Origin: Cytidiella melzeri
Lineage: Eukaryota > Basidiomycota > Agaricomycetes > Polyporales > Irpicaceae
Length of the DNA: 64,000 bases
Direction of reading: 5' to 3'
Assembly: GCA_022592445.1 (NCBI GenBank)
Contig: JABYQR010000250.1
Span: 1 to 64,000 of the forward strand
Positions 24,638 through 37,623 of the stretch are shown here, piece after piece. The notes under the pieces were generated by a model that was given only the letters and a program-made list of their open reading frames with translations, made no database searches and was not told the DNA's origin. Both the position numbers and the translations under genes were made by a program. The stretch's first letter is position 1; the number at the start of each line of letters is the position of its first letter.

Positions 24638-25670
24638 GGCCGTGATGGAGGGAGGGAGAGAGACGATGTGTAGAGTCGGAAGTTTGGGTAGAAATTATCG
24701 CTCTCCTCTAATCGCAAGAGGTATATGACATCTTGGGCACATTCACGTGGGCCGGCTGATCCGTGCCGCGGCCAAGTTCGCGTTGTACGCCGGCCAGTTC
24801 TGTCTGCACCTCTGCCGCTCTCGGCCTGACTGCAATGCTTGAAGTCGGGGCATGGCTGTGCAGGATACTCCCGCTGTCGACCTCAGCAGTCGGTCTGTCA
24901 AACGTCTCGTCGGGGGCTGGCCAGCAAGGGATGCAGCTCGCCGTAGTTTTGCGAGCAACAAACTTCGGCTGAATGGAGGTTGTCTCGCAAGTCGTGGACC
25001 CGTTGATCGCTCGTTTATGGCTGTCCTTCAAGGGCTGAGCTTACTGGCAGCTGCAATCTCTGCTGTTTGCACAACAACAAAAAAGCCGTCTTACTGCCAC
25101 AGCGATCCTCGATGTTGTCTTCGTAAGTAGGCAGATGCTGCATTGATGAGTTCTCTCAACTTCCAAGGTAACACCGCCCGAAGTAACCGCAATTGGTACG
25201 TGCGCTCTAGAGAGCGTTTTGCCAGTTGAAGACAACGATTGGGTGTGTATACCGTGACATAGGATACCGCGGTCATTCTGGGCATTATATAGTGAGACGT
25301 AAACTGCGAATCATGACTACTTCCATGGACCATGGTCAATTGCTTGCAGACTGCAGACATTGCTACTCCGACTTCCAACACTAATATTGGCAACCCTGGC
25401 TGACAACTGCAGCCACTTGAAAACGTGTTTCTGCGAAATAGTTTGCACGCAACGTCAAGCTATGTGCATACTTGAGATGCCAATAGAGAGCCGACCTCCA
25501 ATTGAAACTTGAGAGGGGATCGGCCAAAGCCGGTTACCGCATCACGAATTATAAACGCGCGACCTCAGTCCACCTTCAACCTCTTCCTCAAACGACCCCC
25601 ACTCATTTTTTGTGCGTGACCCACTCGTTCATTTCTGTTACTCCAGATCTTTAGTGAGAATAACTCCCAG
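24638..25670. promoter_or_regulatory. Shared divergent promoter region, hexokinase / ATP synthase subunit d
   Basis: This is a 1-kb intergenic region between two divergent genes. A TATA-like ATTATAAACG lies at about 25548-25557, some 115 bp before the plus-strand start. A minus-strand open frame of 107 codons at 24708-25031 has no recognisable domain and I do not call it a gene. Confidence 0.5.
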
Positions 25671-26490
25671 ATGGCTACTAAAGCAGCGGCAAAGGCGGTG
25701 GTGAGTTTGTTTTGCATACACCACGCGTTAACCATACGTTAATTCCTTACTCCCGACTGGAAGGATTTTACCCGCATCTACTCTACGCTAGGTCTCGGAA
25801 AGGGTGCGTTTTGTGCCAGCCTTTTGTAACATCCTGGCCGCTGATCGTTGTTTGCAACTTCAGAGACTGTCGCTGCACTCCAAGCCTTCCGCAAGCGACA
25901 CGGTGATGCCCAGAGGATACATGCTCAGCTCGAGTCCCAGCCAGCGACCGTTGACCTCTCCCACTACCGCTCAGTCCTGAAGAACAAGGCCATTGTTGAT
26001 GAGGCAGAGAAGATATTGAAGGAATATAAGCCCGTGACATACGATGTCACCGCTCACATCAAGGCTATCGAGACCTTTGAGACTAAGGCGGTGTGTGGAG
26101 GAAGCATCAGTCATAAAGTCCTTAACGATATTGACTTTGACGTCGTCTGATAGATAGAGAAAGCCAAGGAGACCGAGGTTAAGATTGGTGAGGAGCTGAA
26201 GGATCTTCAGGCTGCTCTGGTCAACATTGAAGAGGCCCGGCCGCTCGAAGATCTGACAGTACGTGTCCTCGCTATATCCTGGTCAAGTTGTGCTTACCAT
26301 GTTACACAAGAACGAGGACGTCATCAAGGCTTACCCCCGTCTCCGTACTACCATCGAGACCATGGTCAAGAAGGGCAAGTGGACCGTGCCAGGTATGTAT
26401 TTGCTTTCGTCACGAACAGGTGTGTTCAAACGTGTTCCTAACGCGTCCTCAGGCTACAAGGAGCAGTTTGGCGACTACTCCATCATGTGA
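25671..26490 (+). CDS. ATP7: Mitochondrial ATP synthase subunit d (peripheral stalk)
   Basis: Peripheral-stalk subunit of F1Fo ATP synthase on the matrix side of the inner mitochondrial membrane. Six exons fit exactly: 25671-25700, 25764-25803, 25864-26090, 26154-26258, 26311-26392 and 26453-26490. Together they give 522 nt, or 173 residues, the family's usual length. Features are DFTRIYSTLGLGKE near the start, the central helix LKNKAIVDEAEKILKEY, IEKAKETEVKIGEELKDLQ, and the ending GYKEQFGDYSIM. The introns are 51-64 nt. The neighbour upstream is hexokinase in the opposite direction. Confidence 0.95.
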
Positions 26491-26765
26491 TCTCTTACTC
26501 TTGTCGCAAAATAGATCTTGCTGGTCCCGAATGCATTTCGCTCACGCCGTTTCATGGCTGGACACTGAACGCTTGGAATATATATGAGAACATGTTAAAG
26601 CCTACTCAGAGCTGTTACAGGAAATGATACAAAGCAAGGTAAGGTGTGCGTGTCGTGACTACGGATGATGCAGAGTAAAAATCATGAGCGATGTATGGAA
26701 TAACGGATCCACAATTGCCGCGAGGCTGAATGAAGAGATCGAAGCCAGTGTAGTTGTCTCCAATA
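26491..26765. other. Convergent 3' intergenic region
   Basis: 275 bp between the ends of two convergent genes; it should hold both polyadenylation regions. Nothing else seen. Confidence 0.6.
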
Positions 26766-27672
26766 CTAGAACAAATCTTCCAGAGTCATCTGCTTAACAA
26801 TATCCTGGAGCGCGCAAACGTGACGTTAGTAAGTGTCGAATCAAAGGGATAGGAATAACCTACCGTATTGGAGACCATCTGTGCAAATTCCTCGAAGCTG
26901 AGCTTACCATCGCCATCCGTGTCTGCTTCCATGATTGTCTTGTCAACGATTTGCTGCAGCTGGCCGTCCTTCAAGTTGTTGCCGACCATCATCTTCAAGA
27001 CCAGGAAGAGTTCCCCATTAGAAATAAACCCGTCACGGTCCATATCGTACACCTTGAACGCGACTGGGGTCCACGATCGTGTGTATTAGACCTGCACTGG
27101 ACATCGGATCTCCGGTCAGATACTCACACCGCAGTTTCTCTTCTCGACCTCCTCTACTACTGAAAGCACTCAGCCCTCCGACGAATTCCTGGAAGTCGAC
27201 AGTACCTCCGCCACTATTCGCGCAGGGCGTCAACAAACCTCCCCATACATAGAACATGAAAGAAGTACGCACTCTTCATCGAATATTGCGATTAGTCGCG
27301 ATGCCAAAGGATTGTTGGCAATCTGCGGTATTTGCAGAAACTCCTCGCGGTCGATGGAGCCAGATCCGTCGCTGCAAAAAGTCAAGGTGCAACGCCGCCT
27401 CAGAGAACCAACCGACTTGCAAGCAAAGCGACCTTTCCCCACCTGTCAAGCTTCATGAAACGTTTCTTCAGTCGCTCCAGTTCGCCGGCGTTGACTGTGG
27501 TGGTATCATGAAGTCAACTTTACCGATGTTCTGTGCCTAAAGCAGAGGAGACTAGTTTCACGAACAGTTGGAGCGCTTCTGCATGTCCTCCATAAACTGG
27601 GATTCTATGTACTTGGATTGAGAATATGTGCATGCGATCACAATCCTCAGTATACTGACGTGATTGGCCCAT
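26766..27672 (-). CDS. CNB1: Calcineurin regulatory subunit B (four EF hands)
   Basis: Calcium-binding subunit that activates the Ser/Thr phosphatase calcineurin. The start MGQS (27670-27672) keeps the Gly-2 N-myristoylation site. The first coding exon is only 13 nt (27660-27672), the second 39 nt (27566-27604, [13 protein letters not shown]), and the third begins at 27494 ([17 protein letters not shown]). EF-hand loops: [20 protein letters not shown] (its first residues split by an intron), [12 protein letters not shown] and [12 protein letters not shown], all with acidic ligands intact. The C-terminus [11 protein letters not shown] is the canonical ending. There are seven or so short introns. 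It is divergent from MSS1 with 239 bp between starts. Confidence 0.95.
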
Positions 27673-27911
27673 GACTGATAATTGCGCTGGTCTTTGTTAC
27701 GGTGGCCAATAGCTGTGAATTGCGGAGGCGGTAGCAGTGGATGGACAAGAGTGTAGCCTGGAAAGAGGGAGTGACTCTGATCGGAATCCTTAGACGCCCT
27801 TGTACAGACCGACGGTGCACACCTCAGGCCTCAGCGCTCAGCACTGGCCACACTCATGAAATCAGCGATTGGATCTGCTCAAAATTCATGGTTGACAATG
27901 TTCTTTGAAGA
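27673..27911. promoter_or_regulatory. Divergent promoter CNB1 / MSS1
   Basis: 239 bp separate the two start codons, so the genes share one promoter region. I see no strong TATA box. Confidence 0.5.
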
Positions 27912-29988
27912 ATGAAGATGGGCAGAATGCTACGACAATGTGCGACATCTCGCTGGCCTGTCGGGCCTTGGCAGTTCTACGCTATCCACCTCTTGCGCAG
28001 AGGGCTTCGCCAGTCAACCACAAGACCTGCAATACACAAGAACGCGTCCATACGCATACCCCCGAGTATACCAACAGCCAGTTGGACGCAGCCCGGTCAG
28101 CGGAACGCGTCGACGTTGCAGACACACCCGTCCCTTGTTCGCTCGGACGCACAACGAAGCACCATATATGCGCTCTCTACACCGCCAGGGAAAGCCGGTG
28201 TCGCAGTCATTCGAGTCTCTGGACCGGAAGCTCTGCAAGTATGGCGAAGGTTTGTGTCACTGCACTCGAAGAAAGGCAAGAACAAGGAAGCATCACCAGA
28301 GCCGTGGAAGATGCACCGCTGTGATGTAGTCCACCCGCACACGCAAGAGCTTCTGGACAGTGGGTTAGCAGTGTATTTCAAAGGTGTGTGTTGGATGGGA
28401 AGAGAACTGGTTTAAGACTCACGCAGCACACCAGGTCCCCGTTCGTTCACCGGCGAAGACGTGATAGAACTACATGTCCACTCAGGACGAGCTATCATAA
28501 CTGCTGTGTTAGATGCTTTAGGCTGTGAGCCCACGTGTCGCCTGGCCGAACCTGGAGAATTTACTCGTCGTGCTTTCGAGGCCGGAAGACTTGATCTTAC
28601 TGAAGTCGAGGGTTTGCATGATTTGATTCATGCTGAAACCGCGAGTCAAAGAAAGGCAGCTCTTCAAGCTGTTGGGGTATGTCCGCTCACCATGATACTA
28701 TCCATACACTCCCTCACATCCTATTTCTCTTGACAGGGTCAGCTCAGAACTCATTTCGACGTTTTAAGGAGGGATATTATACGTTCTCTCAGCCTCGTAG
28801 AGGCATTAATTGACTTTTCAGAAGAAGATGTGGAAGACGATGTGTACTACCAAGGTAAGCTGTTGGCGCTGTCGACAATCTGCTTCGCTCGGTCACGTCA
28901 CAGAAGCCAGGGATCTGGTCACCAGAGCTGCGCAGAACATCCAGTCTCTTCTTTCTGATTACCGACGAGGCGAGATCCTCAGGTCAGGGTTGAAGCTTTC
29001 AATCTTTGGGCCACCCAATGCCGGAAAAAGTAGCCTACTAAATTTGCTAGGTATGTAACGGCTCTGTCGACACTGTTCCTGCGATTTCATTCTTACGCGC
29101 TGAGCTAGCTCAGAGGGAAGCGGCGATTGTGACCGACATTCCTGGGACAACGCGTGATGTTCTGGAAGTATCCTTGGACATTGGAGGGTTTCCTGTCATA
29201 GTTGCAGACACAGCTGGGATACGCAAAACCGAAGATGTCGTAGAGAAGATTGGCGTAGAACGAGCAATGAATGCGTCTGTACCCGCTGCATCTGTCACCG
29301 AATATATCGTATTGATGCACCACTTCAGCGTATCCGATGCCGACATTGCGCTATGTGTGTTATCGCTGCCTGAACTCCTTCATGAACCTGGATCCGCCCA
29401 AGTCACGATACCGGAAAGCATTTCCTCGATGATTACTCCACATAATACGCTCGTGCTACTGAACAAAAGCGATATGGTACCTTCCGCGGTCCCCTCCGAA
29501 TTCGACGACGTTGTCTTGCAACTAAAACAGCTAATGAAGATTAACAACGCATGGGTCGTCAGCATCAGTACCCAGGCCGGCTTCAGCACCTTTTTGCAAG
29601 AATTCGGAAACATGCTTAAGAGCAGGTAATATGGTGTCGAGACCTTTAAAACGCGCTCACTCATCACTGATTCCTCTTGTCGCAAAGATATGATACTACA
29701 GACAAATCTTGGGATCGCACCGCCCCGCTTGTCATCAACGCCAGGCATCGTGCGCACTTAGACTCTGCGTTACAGTTCCTAAACGCTTTCCTGCACGAAC
29801 GTGAGTCTGTCATCTCGCATCATCGCACCATCATTCTTTTTACCAAAGCTTCCATAGCGTACGACGATATCGTACTTGCAGCTGAAGAGCTCCGGTACGC
29901 TGCCCAATCGATAGGTCGAATCACAGGCCGCATAGACGTGGAAGACATCCTGGACATCATATTCAGAGACTTCTGCATCGGCAAATAG
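27912..29988 (+). CDS. MSS1: Mitochondrial tRNA-modification GTPase (MnmE/TrmE/GTPBP3)
   Basis: GTPase that, with the MTO1/MnmG partner, makes the taurine- or carboxymethylaminomethyl-type modification at wobble U34 of mitochondrial tRNAs. The N-terminus MKMGRMLRQ..., rich in Arg and Ser, fits a mitochondrial targeting peptide. The TrmE N-domain follows ([57 protein letters not shown]). The G domain lies in the helical domain: G1 GPPNAGKSS (about 29009), G2 PGTTRD (about 29141), G3 DTAG (about 29207), G4 NKSD (about 29461). It ends FRDFCIGK, with the C-terminal Cys motif that marks MnmE. Several introns of 50-70 nt. The copy looks intact. Confidence 0.95.
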
Positions 29989-30308
29989 CTTCACATTCAG
30001 CGCCATGATACAACTTGGCGATACGAACACGAACACGACCCAAAAGCACGGTAGAAGAGCTGAGCGGGTAGTAAATACAATGTCAGCTACTCGAGTACTA
30101 CACAACTTGGGATAATTCATCCAGTACCAGCTTAGACCGCGTACAGACATGAATATACATGATAGGAAATTAACAAAATTCCAAGTACAACGTTAGACAT
30201 ATGAAACCCGAGTGGTATCTGTCCAAAACGAAATCATGATGCATAAGCCACACGCGTAACAACAACATATGCTGCCAATTTTGAAATATATAATATCGTA
30301 AAATCACC
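29989..30308. other. Convergent 3' intergenic region
   Basis: 320 bp, AT-rich near 30150-30300, between the ends of MSS1 and the transcription factor. It should hold polyadenylation signals for both. No gene seen. Confidence 0.6.
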
Positions 30309-33300
30309 TCATTTCGCGACTCCGGACAGCCCTCGCATCCAATCGTCAGGACGTTGGACAACATCCAAAAACTGGGCCCATTCCCCAAGCCCAAAGCCAA
30401 CGGACGCACCCCACATATATCCCTCGTCCGACGAGGGCTTCGGACTGATCTCTGCTAGCTGCTGCGAGTTGTTCGTTTGAGCCTGATGCATTCCAAGATT
30501 CTGGTCGAAGGCCGTGCCGAAAGTGAGTGCCTGTGGGCTGTTATGCTGATGGTGAGGGAGCATCCCGTGTGGGCCCTGTTGGACTGGCGAGGTTGCGGAT
30601 GGAGAAAATATATGCATACTAGGCGTCAGTTCAGCTGGTGACCTGAACTGGCTTGAGCCGGGCGTATCCGACGGTGTCCACCGCAAGGACGACAATGGAA
30701 TCTGCGGTCGCTTCTGCATCGACCCATATGTCGGTGAAGATAGGTCCTCGGAGAACGAGCTCCCCTGGGGCCCCTGTGAGCCACCAATGGCTGGCGACGA
30801 AGAACTTGATGATTCGCTCTTGAAGCTCCCTGCGTCCTGGTATGGGAATGCAAGTGTTTTGACGAGCTTTAGTACCTGCGCCTTCTTCCGCCTACGCTCC
30901 TGGGGAGGCTCATTCGCAAAATCATCCGAGTACAACGGCGCTAGAGCCTGCAGGATCGTCAATGCCTTGTCCGCAACTGGCATCCAGCGACTCTGTTCCA
31001 AACAGTTGATGGACTTCCTGATATGCTCGCGGAAGAACGACGCGGCGGGCTGATCAGGATGCATAATGAGCTGGAAGGAGAAGAACATTGCGGCGCTGAA
31101 AATGTGGAAGGGACCCCAGTTCATGTGGCCTGGTACTGCAAGAGCAGTATTGTTGAGAAATTCTGGCCTCGTCTGCCCGACTAGTGTGATGAGTTTGCCG
31201 GCGGCACCCACGGCCACGCTGAGCGATGAGGGGACATTCGCATAGGGTCGGTGAAGCGTGAAGCGAATATGATAATAGGCAGTTCGGATGATGACGCTCT
31301 GTACGCCAAGCCTACGCACTGAAGTGATGGGGCTTGCCAGCGAACGCATGACTCGAAACTCGTCCAAGTCAAGCTCTTCAGGTAACTCGTCGAACCAGTC
31401 CGTTAGCCTTCGGTCGTGCGCTTCGATGGACGAATAAGAAACAGGCTGAAATGATACAGCATCGTTCATGATATGTCCGAGGCATGCAGCAAGTTTGAAC
31501 AGTGCGATATTTGGCAGGTATAGTCTGCCGGACTTGTCGATCGTACGGTCACAGTCGGATGGAAGTCGTGTGTTGTAATGATGGCTAGCAATCGCCAATG
31601 GTCGACCAAACATGAAGGCTTGCCATCTGAACAATATTCATGCTGGTCAAATACAAACTCACCCTGAAGTCATGAGACCTACCGTTCAAATAATATAATG
31701 TGCCACCATGCCCACCGCCTGCGTTCAGCCTCGCCATAGCTAAAGCGTGTATCACCAGGATCTTTATGCAACCCCATGGCAGTGCCAATGTTTACCAGTT
31801 CCCCCTTGACGGCCCATGTTTCCTCCGGGTCCTCTTTCGAAAACGTGAGGTAGTGCGAGCGTACCAGAAGCAGTTCCACCAGCTCAAGACTATAGCCCTT
31901 GCTCATGCCATCCCTCCGCAAGTCTCGCTGATGCCTGTCTAGTGCCTCCCGCATCACTCCGTAATACCTTGTCGATAGCTCATCGATCGAGCCAGGTAGG
32001 GTAGCCATAAGCGGATGGTTGATGGGCAAATAGCGTACCGCGAGGAGAATGAGGACGCATACTGTCGACAGAACAATGCGGTCTCCGCCATATCCGGTCT
32101 TGTACCTAGTCCAATTGTTCATGAATGCCGACTGGTTGACGTGCCGGTATATCCAGTTGCAGTATTCAAAGTAGTAGTCGATCAGGCCGTCGACGGTGTG
32201 TATTGGAGGGAGAAGAGATATGAGGTCCTCGTCGTAACTCTGATAGTGCACGGGGCTTTCCGTCACGGCATTCGTAGAACGAAGTGACGACCCTAGGTTG
32301 TCGAGGGCTGACCAAACATTATCGTCTTCGCGTACCTTTGTATGAGCAGCTCAAGTCAGAATCTCACGCTGCTACAGCTGGAACTGACGATACTCACGGA
32401 CAACAGATGTGACAGAGCACTGGTGGGTCCTGTATAGAACCCACTGGTGTCCGACTGGCCAACCAGTCCCGGGACGCTGTCTACCTTCATGTCGGAGGCG
32501 ACGGGCGAAAGACTCCTGCGCTTCCTTGTCCCATTTGATTGTACCGAGGACGTTTGAGTATGTGCGATAGGTTTGTGCGCGGGAACGCTAGTAGAAGATG
32601 TAGATTGGTTGGTCGTTGTCGACCTTGCCCCAATTTGGACAATATGCGACTCGAGAAGGGATATGGATTGTCGTATCCGTGCGATCTCTGCTGCTGGATC
32701 GACGCGGGCGTATCTGAAGCATGATGAAGGTTGTTAGCAACTGGTGATGACGTTTTCCGAACAATTTGCTAGGTCGCATTGCGACGCTCGGAAGTCAAGA
32801 ATCGAGAGAAGATGATACGCCCGCGGATCAAGAGATGTTCTTGCGATAGGCAATAACAACTCTATCACACAGCGTAACGCGCCAAGGTCCTAGTTGCGGT
32901 GACAGCCACAAGCGACCAACAGAGGACTTACGGTTGCTCATCTGCTCGCGTCGGAGATTCGCTCTCATTGCTTTGGTAGCATGAACTCGTCGTTCCTGAG
33001 GAAATGGGATAGCCGTAAGGCGCCACGCCGTATACATATATGCTGTAAGCTTACCCCGCAAAACACATGACGAGCACGGTCGATTCCTTGGTGTGCGACA
33101 AGACTATGAGCGACAACGCCTCGTTTCACAACAAAGAACGATTTGACGCACCTGTCACATTTCAGCTTACTACTCCGACACGGCTCGCAGTTGATTGCTT
33201 TTCGCGCACGTTTTGGTGCGGAGGGCTTGGCGTCTGGGTGTTGGGCGAGATCTGACGTTGAGCGTACAGGGGAATGGGGACGACTGTTCTTCACGCGTGG

Positions 33301-33357
33301 TTGTGAGGGTGAGTTTGAACCATTTGCGATAGGGTTCTGTTGATCAGAGGGAGACAT
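30309..33357 (-). CDS. Zn2Cys6 fungal transcription factor (Fungal_trans middle domain)
   Basis: Nuclear DNA-binding regulator of unknown target. The start is MSPSDQQ at 33357. The binuclear zinc cluster reads CEPCRSSKLKCDRNRPCSSC and gains its sixth Cys in the next exon (RGTTSSCYQ), so the domain is split by two introns (acceptors near 33090 and 33001). A short dimerisation-like helix follows (AAEIARIRQSISLLESHIVQ, about 32700-32640). The Fungal_trans domain runs from about 32200 to 31000 (DGLIDYYFEYCNWIYRHV; GMSKGYSLELVELLLV; GLHKDPGDTRFSYGEAERRRWAWW). The tail is Ser/Pro/Gln-rich and ends GWVxLD-like text followed by DDWMRGLSGVAK. At roughly 870 residues this is usual for the family. Confidence 0.92.
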
Positions 33358-34964
33358 AATGCTCTGCCTGGCGTTAGTGTTGTGTTGCTCCAGTGTGGTG
33401 TAGTTGATGGAGTAGGTTAAGGTGCACGGCACTGCTGTTAAAAATGCAGTAGGGCTGTTCGGTGTTCAACGGTGAGGTCGCAGACGTCTGGTGAAATGAA
33501 GAGGCGGAGAAAGGGGTATGACAGGTGCGGGAACGGGTGAAGTATAGGTCTCTGAGGATGGGATACGGGTCTCTGAGGCTGTGATATGGGTGTTTGAGGA
33601 TGAGAGGACTGACGAGCAGCCCTGCGGTGGGGGGTTGGCCGCGGTCTGACCAGCTCGAAGTTGCTCCGTTGCTCAAGAGCGCCGCGTTTTACCAGCCCGC
33701 AATAGGAAGGAGGCGCAAGGGGTACATATACAGGCTCGCAAAGCTTAAGATGTCATGTCAGAAATTCCTGGCGGCGACCCTTGGGCTCCTATCATTTTCT
33801 CCTCCCATATCTGGCCACCACACATATCTGATAATGTCTGGGGAGCTTTTTAGCTCACACGACGGGCATCGGCTCAGCGGCACAGTAATGGCTGGTGGCA
33901 CTAGCAAACGCAGCACACAGCCAATGACAGCCTTCTACAGCAGTCATGTGTATTTGTATGCGCACAACAGCTGGAGATTCAAAGGGAACATGTTTTCAGA
34001 CAACAAATCGCGGATATTCTGCGGTTTGTTTTGTGTTTCGTGTTTCGCGGTAGCGCGCGCGTCAACCGATCTATACTGCAATCGACATCGCGATCCATAA
34101 TCTAATCTATTCTATCAGAATTCAATACTGCCTGCCGTCTCGGCACGCCTTCACCAACACTACGACTCTTTCGGCTTCAACGTTCGTTTCCGCTTCCGCA
34201 GATGATGTAAACTCTGGGCGAGACCGATTGGAGGGAGCAAGTGCTACTGATGTCTTACTCTAAACAGCCATTCTCACAAGGTTGCTTGGGTCGGCACAAG
34301 CTGTCTCGCAATTGCGCAAGCGGCTGCCGGTTGTGGGTGTGCCAATCGCACTTGTACGCCGGATCGAGCACAGGAAGCGGACTAGGATGCGGAATCAGGC
34401 AAGTGGATGGCTATGGATGTCAGCCTCCGAACAACAGCTTGCCGAACCGCCTGCTCTACTTGCATGAACTCATACAAAACATGGTGCCTGTTGTTGTCAA
34501 AGCAGCGACGCTAGCAGTAGCATACCCACGCCTTGATCGAGTAGCCACACAGGCCACGGAATGGTCACATAGTTCACAACATGCCAGTGTCTTGAACATC
34601 CGGAGCTGCGAACATCTAAGGATTGTGAATGTGCGTTTGCAAGGCGAGAACATCAGTATGACGTTGGCTATACACTGCCTCCTCCGTCATTTCGTGGTAT
34701 GCACGTGTCAAATTCAGGGTCACAACTGAGATGATTAGCAGAGTCTCACCTCGTTTTCTGCGATGAGCTGCGATGAACCGTTCGCATCGACCATTATTTC
34801 AACATCCTCGTGGCGCAGTGTACCTGAACCGCAGCGGGTACAATTGAAGATCGCTCACCTACGCATCGAGGCTACCCTGGTATTTGAGGCCGGGGAGGAC
34901 CCGCTCACCTTTCACGAGCAGAAATTTCTTCCACAACACTGCACCTTCCATTCCACCAACACGG
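33358..34964. other. Long intergenic region upstream of the transcription factor
   Basis: 1.6 kb. It should hold the transcription-factor promoter (near 33360-33700) and the 3' end of the desaturase gene. Open frames on the plus strand at 33594-34100 and 34241-34729 have random-like composition and no domain. I see no supportable gene. Confidence 0.5.
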
Positions 34965-36636
34965 TCATAATGTGGGCTCATCATTGTGCGGACATGGCTG
35001 ATAATCATCACAGACGATCCGTAATTTTAGACATGGTGGCGACACGTTCCGTACCCCGGGCTGTTCAGCTCCGCCAAGCAAGACGGCGATCCGCATGGTG
35101 GCCAGGAACTGCAGGCCATTTCGGTGAGCAAAGATGTGTGCGAGATTAGTTAGCATTCATACTCACGTTGTGCGCAGCGTTGGAATGATCATAAACGCCC
35201 CCGAAGAATGCCGCAGTGGCATCTTTACCAACGTAAGCTAGCAAAAGGCCCGCACCCCCAGGATGTGTTCCTATGAACTCTTCGACGTTGTGTACAAAAC
35301 CTGATAACACCACTAGCGGGTGGCGCTCTGCCTGTTCCTGGTCTAGCGTTCCCAAAAGAGTGAATAGAAAACCACTTTAGGACACCGGAGTCGACCCACA
35401 AGTTGCCCAGTCAATGACTGGTAGGTCCGCCGCCGATAACGGCCATTGAATGCTATCTTGTTCTTGCTTCAGACGCTTGATTTTCATACTGAACACGCTC
35501 TTCCGCACTTCCCCAGCGGGAAAGGTCTTCAGATGGCTAGCCAGCCCGACTTTTGCGCATCCAACAATGAACCACTTGGTCGGATCCCATTGATACCATT
35601 TCACCGCATTTCGGTAATCCGACGGGAACTGGTGGTGAAAATTGTGATATCCCTCGCCAAGAGTAACCAGTGCGGTAATCAAATGGTCCCGGGGCGTCGA
35701 TTTGTCGTCAAACGTCGCCTCTCCAAGCCAATGGGCGAGCGAATTGACGCTGAAGATGCACTTTGCACATAGGGCGTCACATGTACATGTCAGTATTGAT
35801 GCAAAGTTAAGTTCCCGAAGACACGAACGTGATGCACGACCGTCAGCCGTAATATTCCAGCATAGTACAGCCCACCCCGCCAATCTCCCCAAAAGAGACC
35901 CGGAATGGCAGAGGGTAAAAGTAGACCAAAGACCAAGGCAAGCGTGAAGAACCACTTGTGCTGCCACGCCACCACGGGGTTTCGTTTGAGATCGGTGATG
36001 TCCGCAGGCCCGTGGCGAGTGCTGGGCTTGACAAGCATCCAGCCTATATGAGACCAAAACAGCCCGTGATGAGCACCGTATGGGTCGAGGTCGGTGTCGG
36101 TGTACCTGTGGTGAGCTCTGTGGTGCCTTGCCCACCATTTGACAGATCCTTGCACAGCACCTGCCCCTGCGACAGATAGAACATACTGGAGCGGCAAGGA
36201 AGCGTTGTATGCTCGGTGAGACCAAAGACGATGATACCCTGTGCGTTAGACGTTGTCTGAATTCAGACGGAAATCGATGAGCCAAGGAACGTGCGTCATA
36301 ACACACCGGCTGTGACACCTAAGTATGAGCGGGTATGAGCCCGTTGTTATCTCGGAGGGGTGTCAGATACATACCTATCATGTTGAACACATGATACAAC
36401 ACGCAAAAGACCAAAGTGGCATGGTGCGTTGGCGTAGTAAGTAGGCCGTACAACGATAGGAGGGGCGTGAGAGTGACGACGAGCAGATTGAACCAAATGA
36501 CATCTTCCAGGCGTAGTGCGAAGTTGCGCTCCAAGCAAGATTTCTCGCCCTCGGCGCTCGTAGAATTGTCTTGATATGTCGGATAGTCAGAGCGCGAGTC
36601 TTTGTTTTGGACGGGGCTAGGAACTGCAGCAGACAT
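34965..36636 (-). CDS. OLE1: Delta-9 acyl-CoA (stearoyl) desaturase with C-terminal cytochrome b5 domain
   Basis: Introduces the first double bond into palmitoyl- and stearoyl-CoA at the ER membrane. Six exons fit in phase: 36636-36375, 36318-36307, 36238-35829, 35760-35400, 35342-35167 and 35108-34965, giving 454 residues. The second is a 12-nt microexon that completes GVTAGYHR. Histidine boxes: HRLWSHR, HRAHHRY (about 36080) and HNFHHQF (about 35635). Hydrophobic pairs surround them. The cytochrome b5 part has the haem-ligand motif HPGG (about 35255) and a second His in DHSNAAHN. Fused b5 is normal in fungal OLE1 enzymes. The first codon is ATG at 36634-36636. Confidence 0.95.
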
Positions 36637-37623
36637 CAAGCATGCGCAAGTGGCCTATGATCAATGGAAAGCAACCGCGAGTGTGATGCTTTTATGTGCT
36701 GTTGACCTCGGACCCCGGGGTCTTTTGCGGAGGAAGTTTGAGCAGCAACTTCATCTGCCGAGCACCATGAGGTGGTCAATTTCGTAGCCCTCGGAGTGCG
36801 ACCCTGACACCGCGGCCAGTGCAGTTTATAGTAAGTAGCAGCGAGAATTATTGGCGAAGATGGTTTGCACAGCGGGCCTTTTCGCGGCCCGCCACGCTTC
36901 GGTTCCAGACTACACAAATATCGCTTCTGCCGTGCAGAAGTTAGCAATGGCTCTCAAGATAATTTGAAGTACCTTACCGAGCACCTCGGATTCATACGTT
37001 TGTTCACACACTATCAATCATATTACACACTATCAGAAGGCTAAAACCAACATTGGGAAAGTTCCAGTCCACATACCAATAATATCTGTGCCCATTCCGT
37101 GCGCGGAGGCTCTCCCGCGAAGCTCTCATTCATTACCTTCGTGATGATAATGAGAGCGCCAGCCAGGGACCGGCTGCGCAATACAGTTCGCGCAGGGGGG
37201 TTTACACGATTTCTATATTTTGTCAGGAGCAGAAGCATTCCTGATTGCCTGCAGCTCCGAGAGACCTCGCTCAACACAAGCGGCGACGACCGTGGGTGCC
37301 TCCACGCATGTGATTGGTGTACGCACATGAAGGCTATAATGGTAACAACGGTCCTGTACGTGCAAGAAACACACGTTACATCGGCGGCATATTCCAGAAC
37401 TACAATGCTCACATCAATGAGGGTCGGTCCTGAGTATTTCTTCCATTGTGGTGTGATACACCGGTTATAGCAGCTAAATTGGTTTTGGTCTTGTCTTTCC
37501 TATGCAAAATCCGTATTCTGTCAGCCGAGATCGTCGAAGTTCTGAGGTAACATGTTGATGTCATCATTTTAGTTTCGTGATAGATGCGTCGTTTTCGCAG
37601 ATGGTATACTCCGAGTCTTGTAT
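36637..37623. promoter_or_regulatory. Promoter region of the desaturase gene and 3' flank of AP-3 mu
   Basis: About 1 kb between two minus-strand genes. Desaturase control elements are expected close to 36640-36900. Open frames at 37041-37470 on both strands show no domain. No gene supported. Confidence 0.5.

Noticed and set aside
24708..25031. 107-codon minus-strand frame in the hexokinase/ATP synthase promoter region
   Set aside because: The ending looks somewhat protein-like, but there is no start context, no domain and no convincing upstream exon.
34241..34729. 162-codon plus-strand frame upstream of the desaturase end
   Set aside because: Random-like composition, no domain, and no fitting splice partners.
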